Below, in pieces: positions 8,590-17,700 of a DNA stretch of 64,000 nucleotides. The notes beneath the pieces are model-generated. The model saw only the letters and a program-made list of their open reading frames with translations, did not search any database and was not told where the DNA came from. The translations under genes were made by a program, and so were the position numbers. Every line of letters starts with the position of its first letter. Positions within the stretch are counted from its first letter, which is position 1. This DNA comes from Castellaniella defragrans_A (lineage in GTDB: Bacteria > Pseudomonadota > Gammaproteobacteria > Burkholderiales > Burkholderiaceae_B): assembly GCF_040394755.1 (NCBI RefSeq), contig NZ_JBEBRQ010000005.1; one strand, written 5' to 3'.

Positions 8590-10662
8590 ATGGAGGCTAG
8601 CAGGACATCCCCGGTTCTGTCGAATCGCGAACTGTCTATTCTGAAGTTCAACGAACGGGTCCTGGCCATGGCCGAGCGCGCGGACACGCCGCTGCTCGAG
8701 CGCCTGCGCTACCTCTGCATCGTCGGCTCGAATCTCGATGAGTTTTTTGAAATCCGCATGTCCAGCCTCAAGGAACAGCAACGCCAGACGCTCGATCTCC
8801 CGGGCGTCGATGGCCTGACGCCGGACGAGGCTTTCGACCGGATCCAGCGCGCCGCGCATGCGCTGGTGGATCGCCAGAACCGCCTGCTGACCGGCGACGT
8901 CATGCCCAAGCTGCTCGAGCAGGGCGTGGGATTGATCTATTCGACCGGCTGGACCGATCTACAGCGCGAATGGGCGCATGGTTTGTTCCAGCGCGACGTC
9001 ATGCCCCTGCTCACGCCCATCGGCCTGGACCCGGCGCATCCGTTTCCGCGTGTCTACAACAAGAGCCTGAACTTCATCGTGTCGTTGTCGGGCGAGGATG
9101 CCTTCGGGCGCGAGGGGCACATCGCGATCGTTCAGGCGCCGCGGGCCCTGCCGCGGATGGTCAAGGTGCCGGCCGACATCGCCGGCATGCCCGATGGTTT
9201 CATGTTGCTCACCACCTTGATCAGCGCCTTCGTGGGCGAGCTGTTTCCCGGCATGGACGTGCAGGGATGCTACCAGTGGCGGGTCACGCGCAACAGCGAC
9301 CTGTTCGTCGATGAGGAGGAAATCACCAATCTGCGCCAGGCCCTGCAGGGCGAGCTTTCGCAGCGCAACTTCGGCGCCTCGGTGCGGCTGGAGATCGCCC
9401 ATGCGATGCCCCCGGACCTCGAGCTTTTCCTGCAGCGCGAGTTCAGCCTTGGCCCGGCCGACACCTACCGGGTGAACGGCCCCGTGAATCTTGCGCGGCT
9501 GATGCAGCTCTGCAACCGGGTCAATCGCGCCGACCTCGAATATCCTCCCTGCCGTCCCAAGGTGCCCGCGCCTTTCGACGCCGACATGGACGAGCCCGCC
9601 GAGCTGTTCGCCGCGATCGCCGCGCGCGACCATTTGCTGCATCATCCCTATCAGTCCTTTCAGCCCGTCCTGCAGTTTCTGCGGGCTGCGGCCACCGACC
9701 CGCAGGTGGTGGGCATCAAGCAGACCATCTACCGCACTGGCGAGGATTCCGAATTGATGGGCCTGCTGCTGACAGCGGCCAAGGCGGGCAAGGAGGTCAC
9801 CGTGGTGGTCGAACTCATGGCGCGTTTCGACGAGCAGACCAACATCAACTGGGCGGCGCGCCTGGAGGAGGTCGGCGCGCATGTCAGCTACGGCGTGGTG
9901 GGCCACAAGACTCACGCCAAGATGGCGCTGGTACTGCGCCGCGAGGAAGGCCGCATCCGGCGTTACGGGCATCTGGGCACGGGCAACTATCATCCCCGCA
10001 CGGCGCGCCTGTACACGGATTTCGGCCTGCTGACCGCCAATCCCCAGATTTGCGAGGATATGGACCAGGTCTTTTCCCTGCTGACCGGCCTGGGGTCGCG
10101 GCGCACGCTCAAGCTCCTCCTGCAATCGCCCTTTACGCTGCACGATACCCTGCTGGGCCTGGTCCGGGACGAGGCCGTGAACGCGCGCGCAGGCAAACGC
10201 GCGCGCATCATGGCCAAGATGAATTCCCTGCTCGAACCTTCCATGATCGAGGCGCTATACGACGCCAGCCGCGCGGGCGTGCGCATCGACCTGATCGTGC
10301 GCGGCGCCTGCGCGCTGCAGGCGGGGGTGCCCGGCCTGTCCGAGAACATCCGCGTGCGCTCGATCATCGGGCGTTTCCTCGAGCATTCCCGGGTGTTTTA
10401 TTTTCACCGCGAGGGCGAGGGCGTGCTGTACTTGTCCTCGGCCGACTGGATGGATCGCAATTTTTTCCGCCGGGTCGAACTGGGTTTCCCCGTGCTCGAC
10501 AAAAACCTGCGCCGCCGGGTGATCGACGAGGCCTTCACCTTTGCCCTGCGCGACAACCAACTCGCCTGGAGCATGCAGCCCGACGGCCGCTACCTGCGCG
10601 TGCGCAACCGGCGCGCGCCCATGAACCTGCACCAGCACCTGATGACCCGCCTCGGGGGGTGA
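8590..10662 (+). CDS. ppk1: Polyphosphate kinase Ppk1
   Basis: PPK1 reversibly makes polyphosphate from ATP. The 690-residue protein has the N-terminal LSNRELSILKFNERVL, the head domain, and the two phospholipase D-like catalytic domains. The phosphorylated His sits in VVGHKTHAKMAL and the second catalytic His in LEHSRVFYFHREG. I use the ATG at 8590; a GTG two codons upstream is also in frame. Confidence 0.96.
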   Translation: MEASRTSPVLSNRELSILKFNERVLAMAERADTPLLERLRYLCIVGSNLDEFFEIRMSSLKEQQRQTLDLPGVDGLTPDEAFDRIQRAAHALVDRQNRLLTGDVMPKLLEQGVGLIYSTGWTDLQREWAHGLFQRDVMPLLTPIGLDPAHPFPRVYNKSLNFIVSLSGEDAFGREGHIAIVQAPRALPRMVKVPADIAGMPDGFMLLTTLISAFVGELFPGMDVQGCYQWRVTRNSDLFVDEEEITNLRQALQGELSQRNFGASVRLEIAHAMPPDLELFLQREFSLGPADTYRVNGPVNLARLMQLCNRVNRADLEYPPCRPKVPAPFDADMDEPAELFAAIAARDHLLHHPYQSFQPVLQFLRAAATDPQVVGIKQTIYRTGEDSELMGLLLTAAKAGKEVTVVVELMARFDEQTNINWAARLEEVGAHVSYGVVGHKTHAKMALVLRREEGRIRRYGHLGTGNYHPRTARLYTDFGLLTANPQICEDMDQVFSLLTGLGSRRTLKLLLQSPFTLHDTLLGLVRDEAVNARAGKRARIMAKMNSLLEPSMIEALYDASRAGVRIDLIVRGACALQAGVPGLSENIRVRSIIGRFLEHSRVFYFHREGEGVLYLSSADWMDRNFFRRVELGFPVLDKNLRRRVIDEAFTFALRDNQLAWSMQPDGRYLRVRNRRAPMNLHQHLMTRLGG

Positions 10663-10678
10663 GCGGTCGTGTGACGGG

Positions 10679-10712
10679 CTGTCATCAAGGTGTCATGACG
10701 ACCCCCTAATAT
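10679..10712 (+). promoter_or_regulatory. Pho box and -10 element of pstS
   Basis: CTGTCAT at 10679-10685 and GTGTCAT at 10690-10696 form the two 7-bp direct half-sites of a PhoB box with the canonical 11-bp periodicity and a 4-bp spacer. TAATAT at 10707-10712 lies 10 bp downstream. This is the standard architecture in which PhoB replaces the -35 element. It predicts induction of pstSCAB on phosphate starvation. Confidence 0.8.
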
Positions 10713-10765
10713 GCCGGACAGACGGATCGCCGTCGAACGAGTGCAAGATCTTATGAGGATTTGAC

Positions 10766-11809
10766 ATGTTCAATCACATACTGGCCCGATGCGCCACCGG
10801 CCTTGCCCTGGTCGCCGCCGCCGCGGCGGCGCAGGCCGCCGACCTGACCGGCGCGGGCGCGTCCTTTCCCTTTCCGATCTACGCCAAGTGGGCGACCCGC
10901 TACCATGCCGAGACCGGGCACCGCGTGAACTATCAGTCGATCGGCTCGGGGGGCGGCCAACAGCAGATCATTGCCAAAACCGTGGATTTCGGCGCGACCG
11001 ACGATCCCATGAAGCCCGATGCGCTCAAGGACAACGGCCTGGTGCAGTTTCCCGCGGTGATCGGCGGAACCGTCCCGGTGGTCAATATCGCCGGGGTGGC
11101 CCCTGGACAGCTCAAGCTCACCGGCCCCATCCTGGCCGACATTTTCCTGGGCAAGATCAGGAAATGGGATGATCCGGCGATTGCCCGGCTCAATGCCGAT
11201 GTGCAACTGCCGTCCAAGGACATCGTGGTGGTGCATCGCTCGGACGGCTCGGGCACGACGTTCGGTTGGACCAACTACCTGTCCCAGGTTTCGCCCGAGT
11301 GGCACGACAAGGTCGGGCAGGGCAAGGCCGTGAAGTGGCCCACCGGCCAGGGCGGCAAGGGCAATGAGGGGGTGGCGGCCTACGTCCGCCAGCTCGCCAA
11401 TTCGATCGGTTACGTCGAGTATGCCTACGCCAAGCAGAACAAGCTCGCCTGGACCCAGTTGCAGAATCGCGAAGGCCAGTTCGTGCAACCCTCGCAGCCG
11501 GCCTTTGCGGCGGCGGCGGCCCATGCCGACTGGGACAGCGCGCCCGGCATGGGGGTGATCCTGAACAATGAGGCGGGCGCCGACTCCTGGCCGGTGACGG
11601 CGGCCACCTTCATCCTGGTGCATGGTCGACAGGCGGACGCCGCGCGCGCCCACGAGGTCCTGGCGTTTTTCGACTGGGCCTATCGCGAAGGGGCCGACAT
11701 GGCCCGCGAACTGGACTATGTGCCCTTGCCCGACGCAGTCACCGCCAAGGTGCGCGAGGTCTGGACGGCCAATGTCAAGGCGGCTGACGGTACTCCGGTC
11801 TGGCAATGA
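10766..11809 (+). CDS. pstS: Periplasmic phosphate-binding protein PstS
   Basis: This is the high-affinity phosphate receptor of the Pst ABC importer. A signal peptide (about residues 1-24, ending AAAAQA) precedes LTGAGASFPFPIYAKW. The ligand-binding loops are IGSGGGQQQI, GATDDPM and HRSDGSGTTFGWTNYL, as in E. coli PstS. The gene is preceded by a Pho box. The 141-bp gap before pstC contains a GC-rich hairpin (about 11815-11860) that could attenuate transcription and give more PstS than permease. Confidence 0.95.
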   Translation: MFNHILARCATGLALVAAAAAAQAADLTGAGASFPFPIYAKWATRYHAETGHRVNYQSIGSGGGQQQIIAKTVDFGATDDPMKPDALKDNGLVQFPAVIGGTVPVVNIAGVAPGQLKLTGPILADIFLGKIRKWDDPAIARLNADVQLPSKDIVVVHRSDGSGTTFGWTNYLSQVSPEWHDKVGQGKAVKWPTGQGGKGNEGVAAYVRQLANSIGYVEYAYAKQNKLAWTQLQNREGQFVQPSQPAFAAAAAHADWDSAPGMGVILNNEAGADSWPVTAATFILVHGRQADAARAHEVLAFFDWAYREGADMARELDYVPLPDAVTAKVREVWTANVKAADGTPVWQ

Positions 11810-11950
11810 CCTTTGCCCGGCGGGCCCCAGGGGGCCGGCCGGCTTCCCGCCCCGGGCAGCGCGTAGTGCGCCGCCCATTTATGTAAAAATGACAGTTTCA
11901 AGTTTTGCGCCACGCCCCGCGCCAGGGGGCCGGCCTTTGCGGATGAGAGC

Positions 11951-12892
11951 ATGATCGACAAGCAGCGCAGCCTCTTGGTGGATGCCGGGTTCAGGCACTT
12001 GACCCGTTTGTTTGCGTTCTTTGTGTTCATTCTGCTCGCGGCCATCATGGTGTCGCTGGCCTATGGCAGCCGCGAATCCATCATGCAGCATGGCATCGCC
12101 TTTCTGTGGACCGACGACTGGGACCCCGTGCGCAACCATTACGGCGCCCTGGTGACCATCACGGGCACGGTGATCAGCTCTTTCATCGCCCTGGTGATCG
12201 CCATTCCAGTGTCCTTCGGGATCGCCATGTTCCTGACCGAACTGTCCCCGGTCTGGCTGCGCCGGCCCCTGGGCACCGCCATCGAGATGCTGGCCGCCAT
12301 TCCGTCCATCATCTATGGTATGTGGGGCCTGTTCGTCTTTGTGCCGATTTTCCAGCAGTATGTTCAGCCGGGGATCATCGCGCTGTTCGAGGGCGTGCCG
12401 GTACTCGGGCACGTTTTCGCCGGCCCACCCTTCGGCATCGGTCTGTTCACTGCGGGCCTGATCCTGTCGATCATGGTGATTCCCTTCATCACGGCCGTCA
12501 TGCGCGACGTGTTCGAGCAGGTCCCGCCGATGCTCAAGGAATCGGCCTATGGCCTGGGCAGCACCACCTGGGAGGTGGTCTGGAAGGTCATGCTGCCCTA
12601 TACCAAGCATGGCGTGATCGGCGGCATCATGCTCGGGCTGGGTCGCGCCCTGGGCGAAACCATGGCGGTGACCTTCGTGATCGGCAACGCGTTCAATATG
12701 CCGACGTCGATCTTTTCACCCTCGAACTCGATTGCATCGGCCCTCGCCAACGAGTTCAACGAGGCGGGCGGGATGCAGAAATCCGCGCTGCTGCAGCTCG
12801 GCCTGATCCTGTTCCTGATCACCACGGTGGTCCTGGTCCTGTCAAAGATCATGCTGCTGCGGCTTTCTCGCAAAGAAGGCAGGCAACACTAG
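11951..12892 (+). CDS. pstC: Phosphate ABC transporter permease PstC
   Basis: This inner-membrane permease subunit pairs with PstA. The 313-residue protein has six predicted helices, starting at about residues 20-38. It carries the EAA-type cytoplasmic loop (ESAYGLGSTTWEVVWKVMLP) that contacts the ATPase, followed by GRALGETMAVTFVIGN. It is the second gene of pstSCAB. Confidence 0.95.
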   Translation: MIDKQRSLLVDAGFRHLTRLFAFFVFILLAAIMVSLAYGSRESIMQHGIAFLWTDDWDPVRNHYGALVTITGTVISSFIALVIAIPVSFGIAMFLTELSPVWLRRPLGTAIEMLAAIPSIIYGMWGLFVFVPIFQQYVQPGIIALFEGVPVLGHVFAGPPFGIGLFTAGLILSIMVIPFITAVMRDVFEQVPPMLKESAYGLGSTTWEVVWKVMLPYTKHGVIGGIMLGLGRALGETMAVTFVIGNAFNMPTSIFSPSNSIASALANEFNEAGGMQKSALLQLGLILFLITTVVLVLSKIMLLRLSRKEGRQH

Positions 12893-12938
12893 AGCCTGAT
12901 CGACTGAAACAGGACGCTCGCCCAAAGGATTGCACACC

Positions 12939-13799
12939 ATGCCCGCCACGGATTCTACCATCATCCATGCCAGCCCGATCTATCAGCGCCGCCGGCGCTT
13001 CAACAGGCTCATGCTCGGCCTCTCTGGCCTGACGCTCGCCTGGGGGCTGTTCTGGCTGGCCTGGATCATCGTCACGCTCCTGGTCAAGGGGGTGGATGCC
13101 CTGTCGCCCATGCTGCTGGTCGAAAGCACCCCGCCACCGGGGGAGGACGGCGGCCTGCTCAACGCAATCCTCGGCAGTTTCATGATGTCGGCGGTGGGGA
13201 CGCTGATCGGCGCGCCCATCGGCATCCTGGCCGGCACCTACCTCGCGGAATATGGCCGGCGCGGCTGGCTGGCGCCGGCCACGCGCTTTCTCAACGATGT
13301 GCTGCTGTCGGCGCCATCCATCATCATCGGCCTGTTCATCTATGCCGTCTATGTGGCGCAGGTCGGGCATTATTCCGGTTGGGCCGGGGCTTTCGCGCTT
13401 GCCATCCTGGTGATTCCGGTGGTCGTGCGTTCTACTGAAAACATGCTGGCCCTGGTGCCCAACAGCTTGCGCGAGGCCGCCGCCGCCCTGGGCTGTCCGC
13501 AATGGCGGGTGGTGGTGTTCATCTGCTATCGGGCGGCGCGCTCGGGTATCATCACCGGCGTGCTGCTGGCGGTCGCCCGCATTGCGGGCGAGACCGCGCC
13601 CCTGCTGTTCACCGCGCTCAACAACCAGTTCATGTCGATGAACATGAATGCTCCCATCGCCAACCTGCCGGTGGTGATTTTTCAATATGCGGCGAGTCCT
13701 TTCGAGGACTGGAACCGCCTCGCCTGGGCGGGCGCGGTCCTGATCACTCTGCTGGTGCTGGCGCTCAATATCGCGGCCCGCAGCCTGTTCCGCAAATGA
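12939..13799 (+). CDS. pstA: Phosphate ABC transporter permease PstA
   Basis: This is the second Pst permease subunit (286 residues, about six helices). The EAA loop reads REAAAALGCPQWRVVVFICY, followed by the GETAPLLFTAL segment typical of PstA. I start at the ATG at 12939, which has AAAGGA 9 bases upstream; an in-frame TTG three codons earlier is less likely. Confidence 0.94.
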   Translation: MPATDSTIIHASPIYQRRRRFNRLMLGLSGLTLAWGLFWLAWIIVTLLVKGVDALSPMLLVESTPPPGEDGGLLNAILGSFMMSAVGTLIGAPIGILAGTYLAEYGRRGWLAPATRFLNDVLLSAPSIIIGLFIYAVYVAQVGHYSGWAGAFALAILVIPVVVRSTENMLALVPNSLREAAAALGCPQWRVVVFICYRAARSGIITGVLLAVARIAGETAPLLFTALNNQFMSMNMNAPIANLPVVIFQYAASPFEDWNRLAWAGAVLITLLVLALNIAARSLFRK

Positions 13800-13827
13800 T
13801 TCCCGCGCTTCGTTCGCCACTGCCATC

Positions 13828-14610
13828 ATGCCCATGACCACGACCTTCACCAATGAGCGCACCAAGATCGCCGTGCGGAATCTGAATTTCTACTACGGCT
13901 CTTTCCATGCGCTGCGCGACATCAATATGTCGATCGCCGAGAACAAGGTGACCGCGTTCATCGGGCCTTCGGGTTGCGGCAAGTCCACGCTGTTGCGGAC
14001 TTTCAACCGGATGTTCGAGCTCTATCCTGGGCAGCGCGCCGAGGGTGTCATTGAGCTCGACGGCGAGGACCTGCTCAATTCCCGCCTGGATATTTCCCTG
14101 ATCCGGGCCAAGGTCGGCATGGTGTTCCAGAAACCCACACCGTTTCCCATGAGCATCTACGACAATATTGCCTTTGGTGTGCGCCTGTTCGAGCGCTTGA
14201 GCCGGGGCGAGATGGACGAGCGCGTGGAATGGGCCTTGACAAAGGCGGCTTTGTGGGACGAGGTCAAGGACAAGCTCGACCAGAGCGGCAATGGCCTGTC
14301 CGGCGGCCAGCAGCAGCGCCTGTGCATCGCCCGTGGTGTGGCGATCAAGCCCGAGGTGCTGCTGCTCGACGAGCCTTGCTCGGCGCTGGACCCGATCTCG
14401 ACGGCCAAGATCGAGGAGCTGATCGCCGAGCTGAAGTCCGACTATACGGTGGTCATCGTGACCCACAATATGCAGCAGGCGGCGCGTTGCTCGGACTATA
14501 CCGCCTACATGTATCTTGGCGAACTCATGGAGTTCGGACCCACGGACCAGATCTTCGTCAAGCCCACCCGCAAGGAAACCGAGGACTACATTACGGGGCG
14601 GTTCGGCTAA
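13828..14610 (+). CDS. pstB: Phosphate ABC transporter ATPase PstB
   Basis: This is the energising ATPase of the Pst importer: Walker A GPSGCGKST, Q-loop VFQKPTPFPMSIYDN, signature LSGGQQQR, Walker B VLLLDEP and H-loop THNMQQ, in 260 residues. It is the last gene of the operon. phoU, which normally follows pstB and is needed for correct Pho signalling in many proteobacteria, is absent here. The next gene is convergent, 27 bp away. Confidence 0.96.
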   Translation: MPMTTTFTNERTKIAVRNLNFYYGSFHALRDINMSIAENKVTAFIGPSGCGKSTLLRTFNRMFELYPGQRAEGVIELDGEDLLNSRLDISLIRAKVGMVFQKPTPFPMSIYDNIAFGVRLFERLSRGEMDERVEWALTKAALWDEVKDKLDQSGNGLSGGQQQRLCIARGVAIKPEVLLLDEPCSALDPISTAKIEELIAELKSDYTVVIVTHNMQQAARCSDYTAYMYLGELMEFGPTDQIFVKPTRKETEDYITGRFG

Positions 14611-14637
14611 GCCTCGCTCCAAGGGGCGGATGTTCCG

Positions 14638-15783
14638 TCAGTCCATGAGCGTCCAGTCGCCGTTCTCGATTTCCAGCATGCGGAAGGCGCTGAGGTCCAG
14701 CCCCATGTGGTCGGTCGCCGACATGTTGAATTCGCCGCCCGTGCCCATCAGGCCCTTGGTGTTCTCGATGGCGTCGCGGACTTTTTCCTTGTCGGTGCCG
14801 CCGACGCGTTTCATGGCCTCGATTGCGATCATCAGGCCGTCGTAGGCGTGGCCCCCGAAGGTCGAGACCTCTGATTTCCAGCGCGTTTTGTAGGCTTGGT
14901 CGTAGGCGGTCACGACCGGTTTCTGCGGATCGTCGTCGGGCAGTTTGTCGGCCACGACCAGGGCCGCGCAGGGCAGGCGCACGCCTTCGGCGGCGTCGCC
15001 CGCGAGTTTGATGAATTCTGTTGAGCACACCCCATGCGCGTGATAGAGCGGCAGCTTGATGTCGAGCTGTTTGTAGTTGCGGGTGGCCAGCGCCGGGCCT
15101 TGGCCCAGGCCGATGATGAAGACGGCTTGCGCATCGGCGTTGTTCTTGATTTTGGTGAACTGCGGACTCATGTCGGTGTCTTTGGGGCCGTAGGTCTCCT
15201 CGGCGACGATCTGGATGCCGTATCGATCCACCACGGTTTCGGCTTCTTTTTTGCCGGATTGGCCGAAACCGCTGTTCTCGGTCACCAGCGCGATCCTGGT
15301 GATGCCGTGTTTTTTCATGTCTTCGTAGACCTTCTCGGCGGCCATCCGGTCGGTATGCGGGGTCTTGAAAAGCCATTTTTTCACCGGGTCGATGATCACG
15401 ACCGCGCCGGCTAGAGAGATGAATGGGATGCCGGCCTTTTCGATCAGGGGATCCATCGACATGGTCGAGCCGGTGGTGGTGCCGCCGATGATGAGGTCGA
15501 CCTTGTCGTCGTGGATCAGGCGTTTGGCGAAACCGTTGGCCTTGTTCGAGTCGCTGCCGTCGTCGTAGTAGACGAGCTCCAGCGGGCGGCCGAGCACGCC
15601 GCCTTCCTGGTTGATGGCCTCGATGTACATCTCGAGGGTCTTGGCCTCGGGGTCGCCCAGGAATGATGCGGGGCCGGTGGCCGACAGGACCGAGCCGATC
15701 TTGATGGGATCGGCGGCGGCCGCGCCGAGGCTGACGATGGTCAAAGCCGCGCCGGCCATCCAGTGTTTCATATTGAATGTCAT
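14638..15783 (-). CDS. Periplasmic branched-chain amino-acid/aromatic-acid type binding protein (LivK family)
   Basis: This is a type I periplasmic binding protein of a HAAT-family ABC importer. A signal peptide ends near GAAAADP; the mature part begins IKIGSVLSATGPASFLGD, the family's ligand-cleft signature. The 381-residue length is normal. It is the last gene of the leftward paaN-paaG-paaI-paaK unit, 54 bp after paaK. It probably serves the livHMG and LivF-fusion genes on the other arm of the locus. That context suggests an aromatic acid rather than leucine as ligand; this is inference. AGGAG sits 8 bases before the start. Confidence 0.85.
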   Translation of the reverse strand: MTFNMKHWMAGAALTIVSLGAAAADPIKIGSVLSATGPASFLGDPEAKTLEMYIEAINQEGGVLGRPLELVYYDDGSDSNKANGFAKRLIHDDKVDLIIGGTTTGSTMSMDPLIEKAGIPFISLAGAVVIIDPVKKWLFKTPHTDRMAAEKVYEDMKKHGITRIALVTENSGFGQSGKKEAETVVDRYGIQIVAEETYGPKDTDMSPQFTKIKNNADAQAVFIIGLGQGPALATRNYKQLDIKLPLYHAHGVCSTEFIKLAGDAAEGVRLPCAALVVADKLPDDDPQKPVVTAYDQAYKTRWKSEVSTFGGHAYDGLMIAIEAMKRVGGTDKEKVRDAIENTKGLMGTGGEFNMSATDHMGLDLSAFRMLEIENGDWTLMD

Positions 15784-15837
15784 GGTATGTCTCCTCGTGG
15801 GTTGATGGCGTCCTGCCTGGTGGGTGTCATGCCGGTT

Positions 15838-17160
15838 TCAATGCGGTTTCGGGCGTTCGTCGAACACGCGGCGGGCTTTGCCGGTCTGGGTCCGCGGCAG
15901 GCTGCCATACGGGGTGACCGAAACCTTGGTCGAGATTCCGATGTTGGTCTTGATGTGGTGCTGCAGGCGTTTGGCGATTTCGGCAATCCGCGCCGGGTCC
16001 AGTCCATTCGCGTCGTGCTGCAATTCGCAGCGGATTTCGACGTTGTCGAGGTGGCCTTCGCGCGTGAGCACGATCTGGTAGGTGCCTGCCAGCGTCGGGT
16101 CGCGCAGTATCTGCTCCTCGATCTGGGTAGGAAAGACATTGACCCCGCGCACGATCAGCATGTCATCCGTGCGGCCCGTGATGCGGCCCATGCGGCGAAA
16201 GCTCCGGGCGGTGGGCGGCAGCAGGCGCGTGCGGTCGCGGGTACGGTAGCGGATGATGGGCAGCGCCTCCTTGGTGAGCGAGGTGAAGACCAGTTCGCCT
16301 TCCTCGCCATCGGCCACCGGCTGGCCGGTTTCGGGGTCGATGATCTCGGGGTAGAAATGGTCCTCCCAGATCACGGGGCCGTCTTTGGTCTCGACGCATT
16401 CCGAGGCCACGCCCGGGCCCATGACTTCGGACAGGCCGTAGATGTCGACGGCGTCCAGGCCGAGCTTGCGTTCGATCTCGCCGCGCATGCCTTCGCCCCA
16501 GGGTTCGGCGCCGAAGATCCCGACTTTCAGCGAGATATCCTCGGGGGCGATGCCCTGGCGCTCGAATTCCTCGGCGATCACCAGCGAGTACGAGGGCGTC
16601 ACCATGATGATGTTCGGGCGCAGATCCTGGATGAGTTGGACCTGTTTTTCAGTCTGGCCGCCGGACATCGGGATGACGGTGCAGCCTGCGCGCTCGGCGC
16701 CGTAGTGGGCGCCCAGCCCGCCGGTGAACAGTCCGTAGCCGTAGGCGACGTGGCAGATGTCGCCCGGGCGTCCGCCCGCCGCGCGGATCGAGCGCGCCAC
16801 CAGGTTGGCCCAGGTGTCGATGTCGTTGAGCGTATAGCCCACGACCGTGGGTTTGCCCGTGGTGCCCGACGAGGCATGGATGCGGGCGATGCGCTCGCGC
16901 GGCACCGCGAACATGCCAATGGGGTAGTTTTCGCGCAGGTCGGCCTTGGATGTACAAGGGAATCGGCTGATGTCGGCGAGGGTCTTGAGGTCGTCCGGGT
17001 GCACGCCGTGCGCGTCGAACGCGCGTTTGTAGTGCGGGACGTTTTCGTAGGCGTGCCGCACGCTCCATTGCAGGCGTTGCAATTGCAGCGCCGCGATTTC
17101 GTCGCGGCTCGCGCGCTCGATGGGATCGAGCTCCGCGGGTTTGGTTTGCTTGATGTTCAT
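15838..17160 (-). CDS. paaK: Phenylacetate-CoA ligase PaaK
   Basis: This is an AMP-forming ligase that activates phenylacetate or a related aryl acid to its CoA thioester. The 440-residue protein has the adenylate motif IHASSGTTGKPTVVGYT, the YGLSEVMGPGVA motif and the C-terminal RTDDMLIVRGVNVFPTQIE with the hinge and catalytic region, all characteristic of PaaK rather than fatty acyl-CoA ligases. The start is at 17160 with AGGAG upstream; the reading frame stays open further upstream but shows no homologous residues. The substrate is inferred from family and neighbours. Confidence 0.92.
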   Translation of the reverse strand: MNIKQTKPAELDPIERASRDEIAALQLQRLQWSVRHAYENVPHYKRAFDAHGVHPDDLKTLADISRFPCTSKADLRENYPIGMFAVPRERIARIHASSGTTGKPTVVGYTLNDIDTWANLVARSIRAAGGRPGDICHVAYGYGLFTGGLGAHYGAERAGCTVIPMSGGQTEKQVQLIQDLRPNIIMVTPSYSLVIAEEFERQGIAPEDISLKVGIFGAEPWGEGMRGEIERKLGLDAVDIYGLSEVMGPGVASECVETKDGPVIWEDHFYPEIIDPETGQPVADGEEGELVFTSLTKEALPIIRYRTRDRTRLLPPTARSFRRMGRITGRTDDMLIVRGVNVFPTQIEEQILRDPTLAGTYQIVLTREGHLDNVEIRCELQHDANGLDPARIAEIAKRLQHHIKTNIGISTKVSVTPYGSLPRTQTGKARRVFDERPKPH

Positions 17161-17186
17161 GATCGTCTCCTGAGGGGCTTGTTCAT

Positions 17187-17696
17187 TCAGGCCCGAGGCG
17201 TCGGACCAGGGACGTCCGCCAGCGATTCGGTGACCATGCCCTGGATGCGGCGCGATTTGCCGCGAAACAGCGCAATGTCCTGGTTCTTGGTGAGGTTGCG
17301 CACGGTGATGTCGTAGACTCCGCTGCGGCCCGCCAGGGCGCGCTCGGCGGCGCTGGCCTGGAGGATGTCGTTTTCGTGCGCCGGCGCGAGAAAGTCGATG
17401 TGACAGGCCGAGGCGACGGTGTTGTGGTTGCCGCTGTTGCAGGCATAGGCAAAGGCCGTATCTGCGAGCGTGAAGATCATGCCGCCGTGGCATATGCCGT
17501 GGCCGTTGAGCATGTCGCGGCGCACGGTCATGGTCAGTGTCGCCGTGCCGGGGCCAACGGCCGCCAGCGTCATACCCAGCGCTTGCGCGGTGAGGTCGCG
17601 GTACCACATGGCTTGTGCGGCGGCTTCGGCGATCGTTTGCGCGGCGTGGGTTTCGGAGCTGGCGGCGGCGCGCTTTCGAGGGTCCAATGGGTCCAA
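17187..17696 (-). CDS. paaI: Hydroxyphenylacetyl-CoA thioesterase PaaI
   Basis: This hotdog-fold thioesterase is thought to release CoA from dead-end ring-hydroxylated aryl-CoA esters. The core RRDMLNGHGICHGGMIFTLADTAFAYACNS contains the HGG and downstream acidic catalytic region. The start is uncertain: no ATG exists in frame near the end of paaG. A TTG at 17696 has GGAG 9 bases upstream and follows the paaG stop closely, while GTG codons at 17735 and 17750 would overlap paaG. Confidence 0.85.
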   Translation of the reverse strand: MDPLDPRKRAAASSETHAAQTIAEAAAQAMWYRDLTAQALGMTLAAVGPGTATLTMTVRRDMLNGHGICHGGMIFTLADTAFAYACNSGNHNTVASACHIDFLAPAHENDILQASAAERALAGRSGVYDITVRNLTKNQDIALFRGKSRRIQGMVTESLADVPGPTPRA

Positions 17697-17700
17697 GGCA

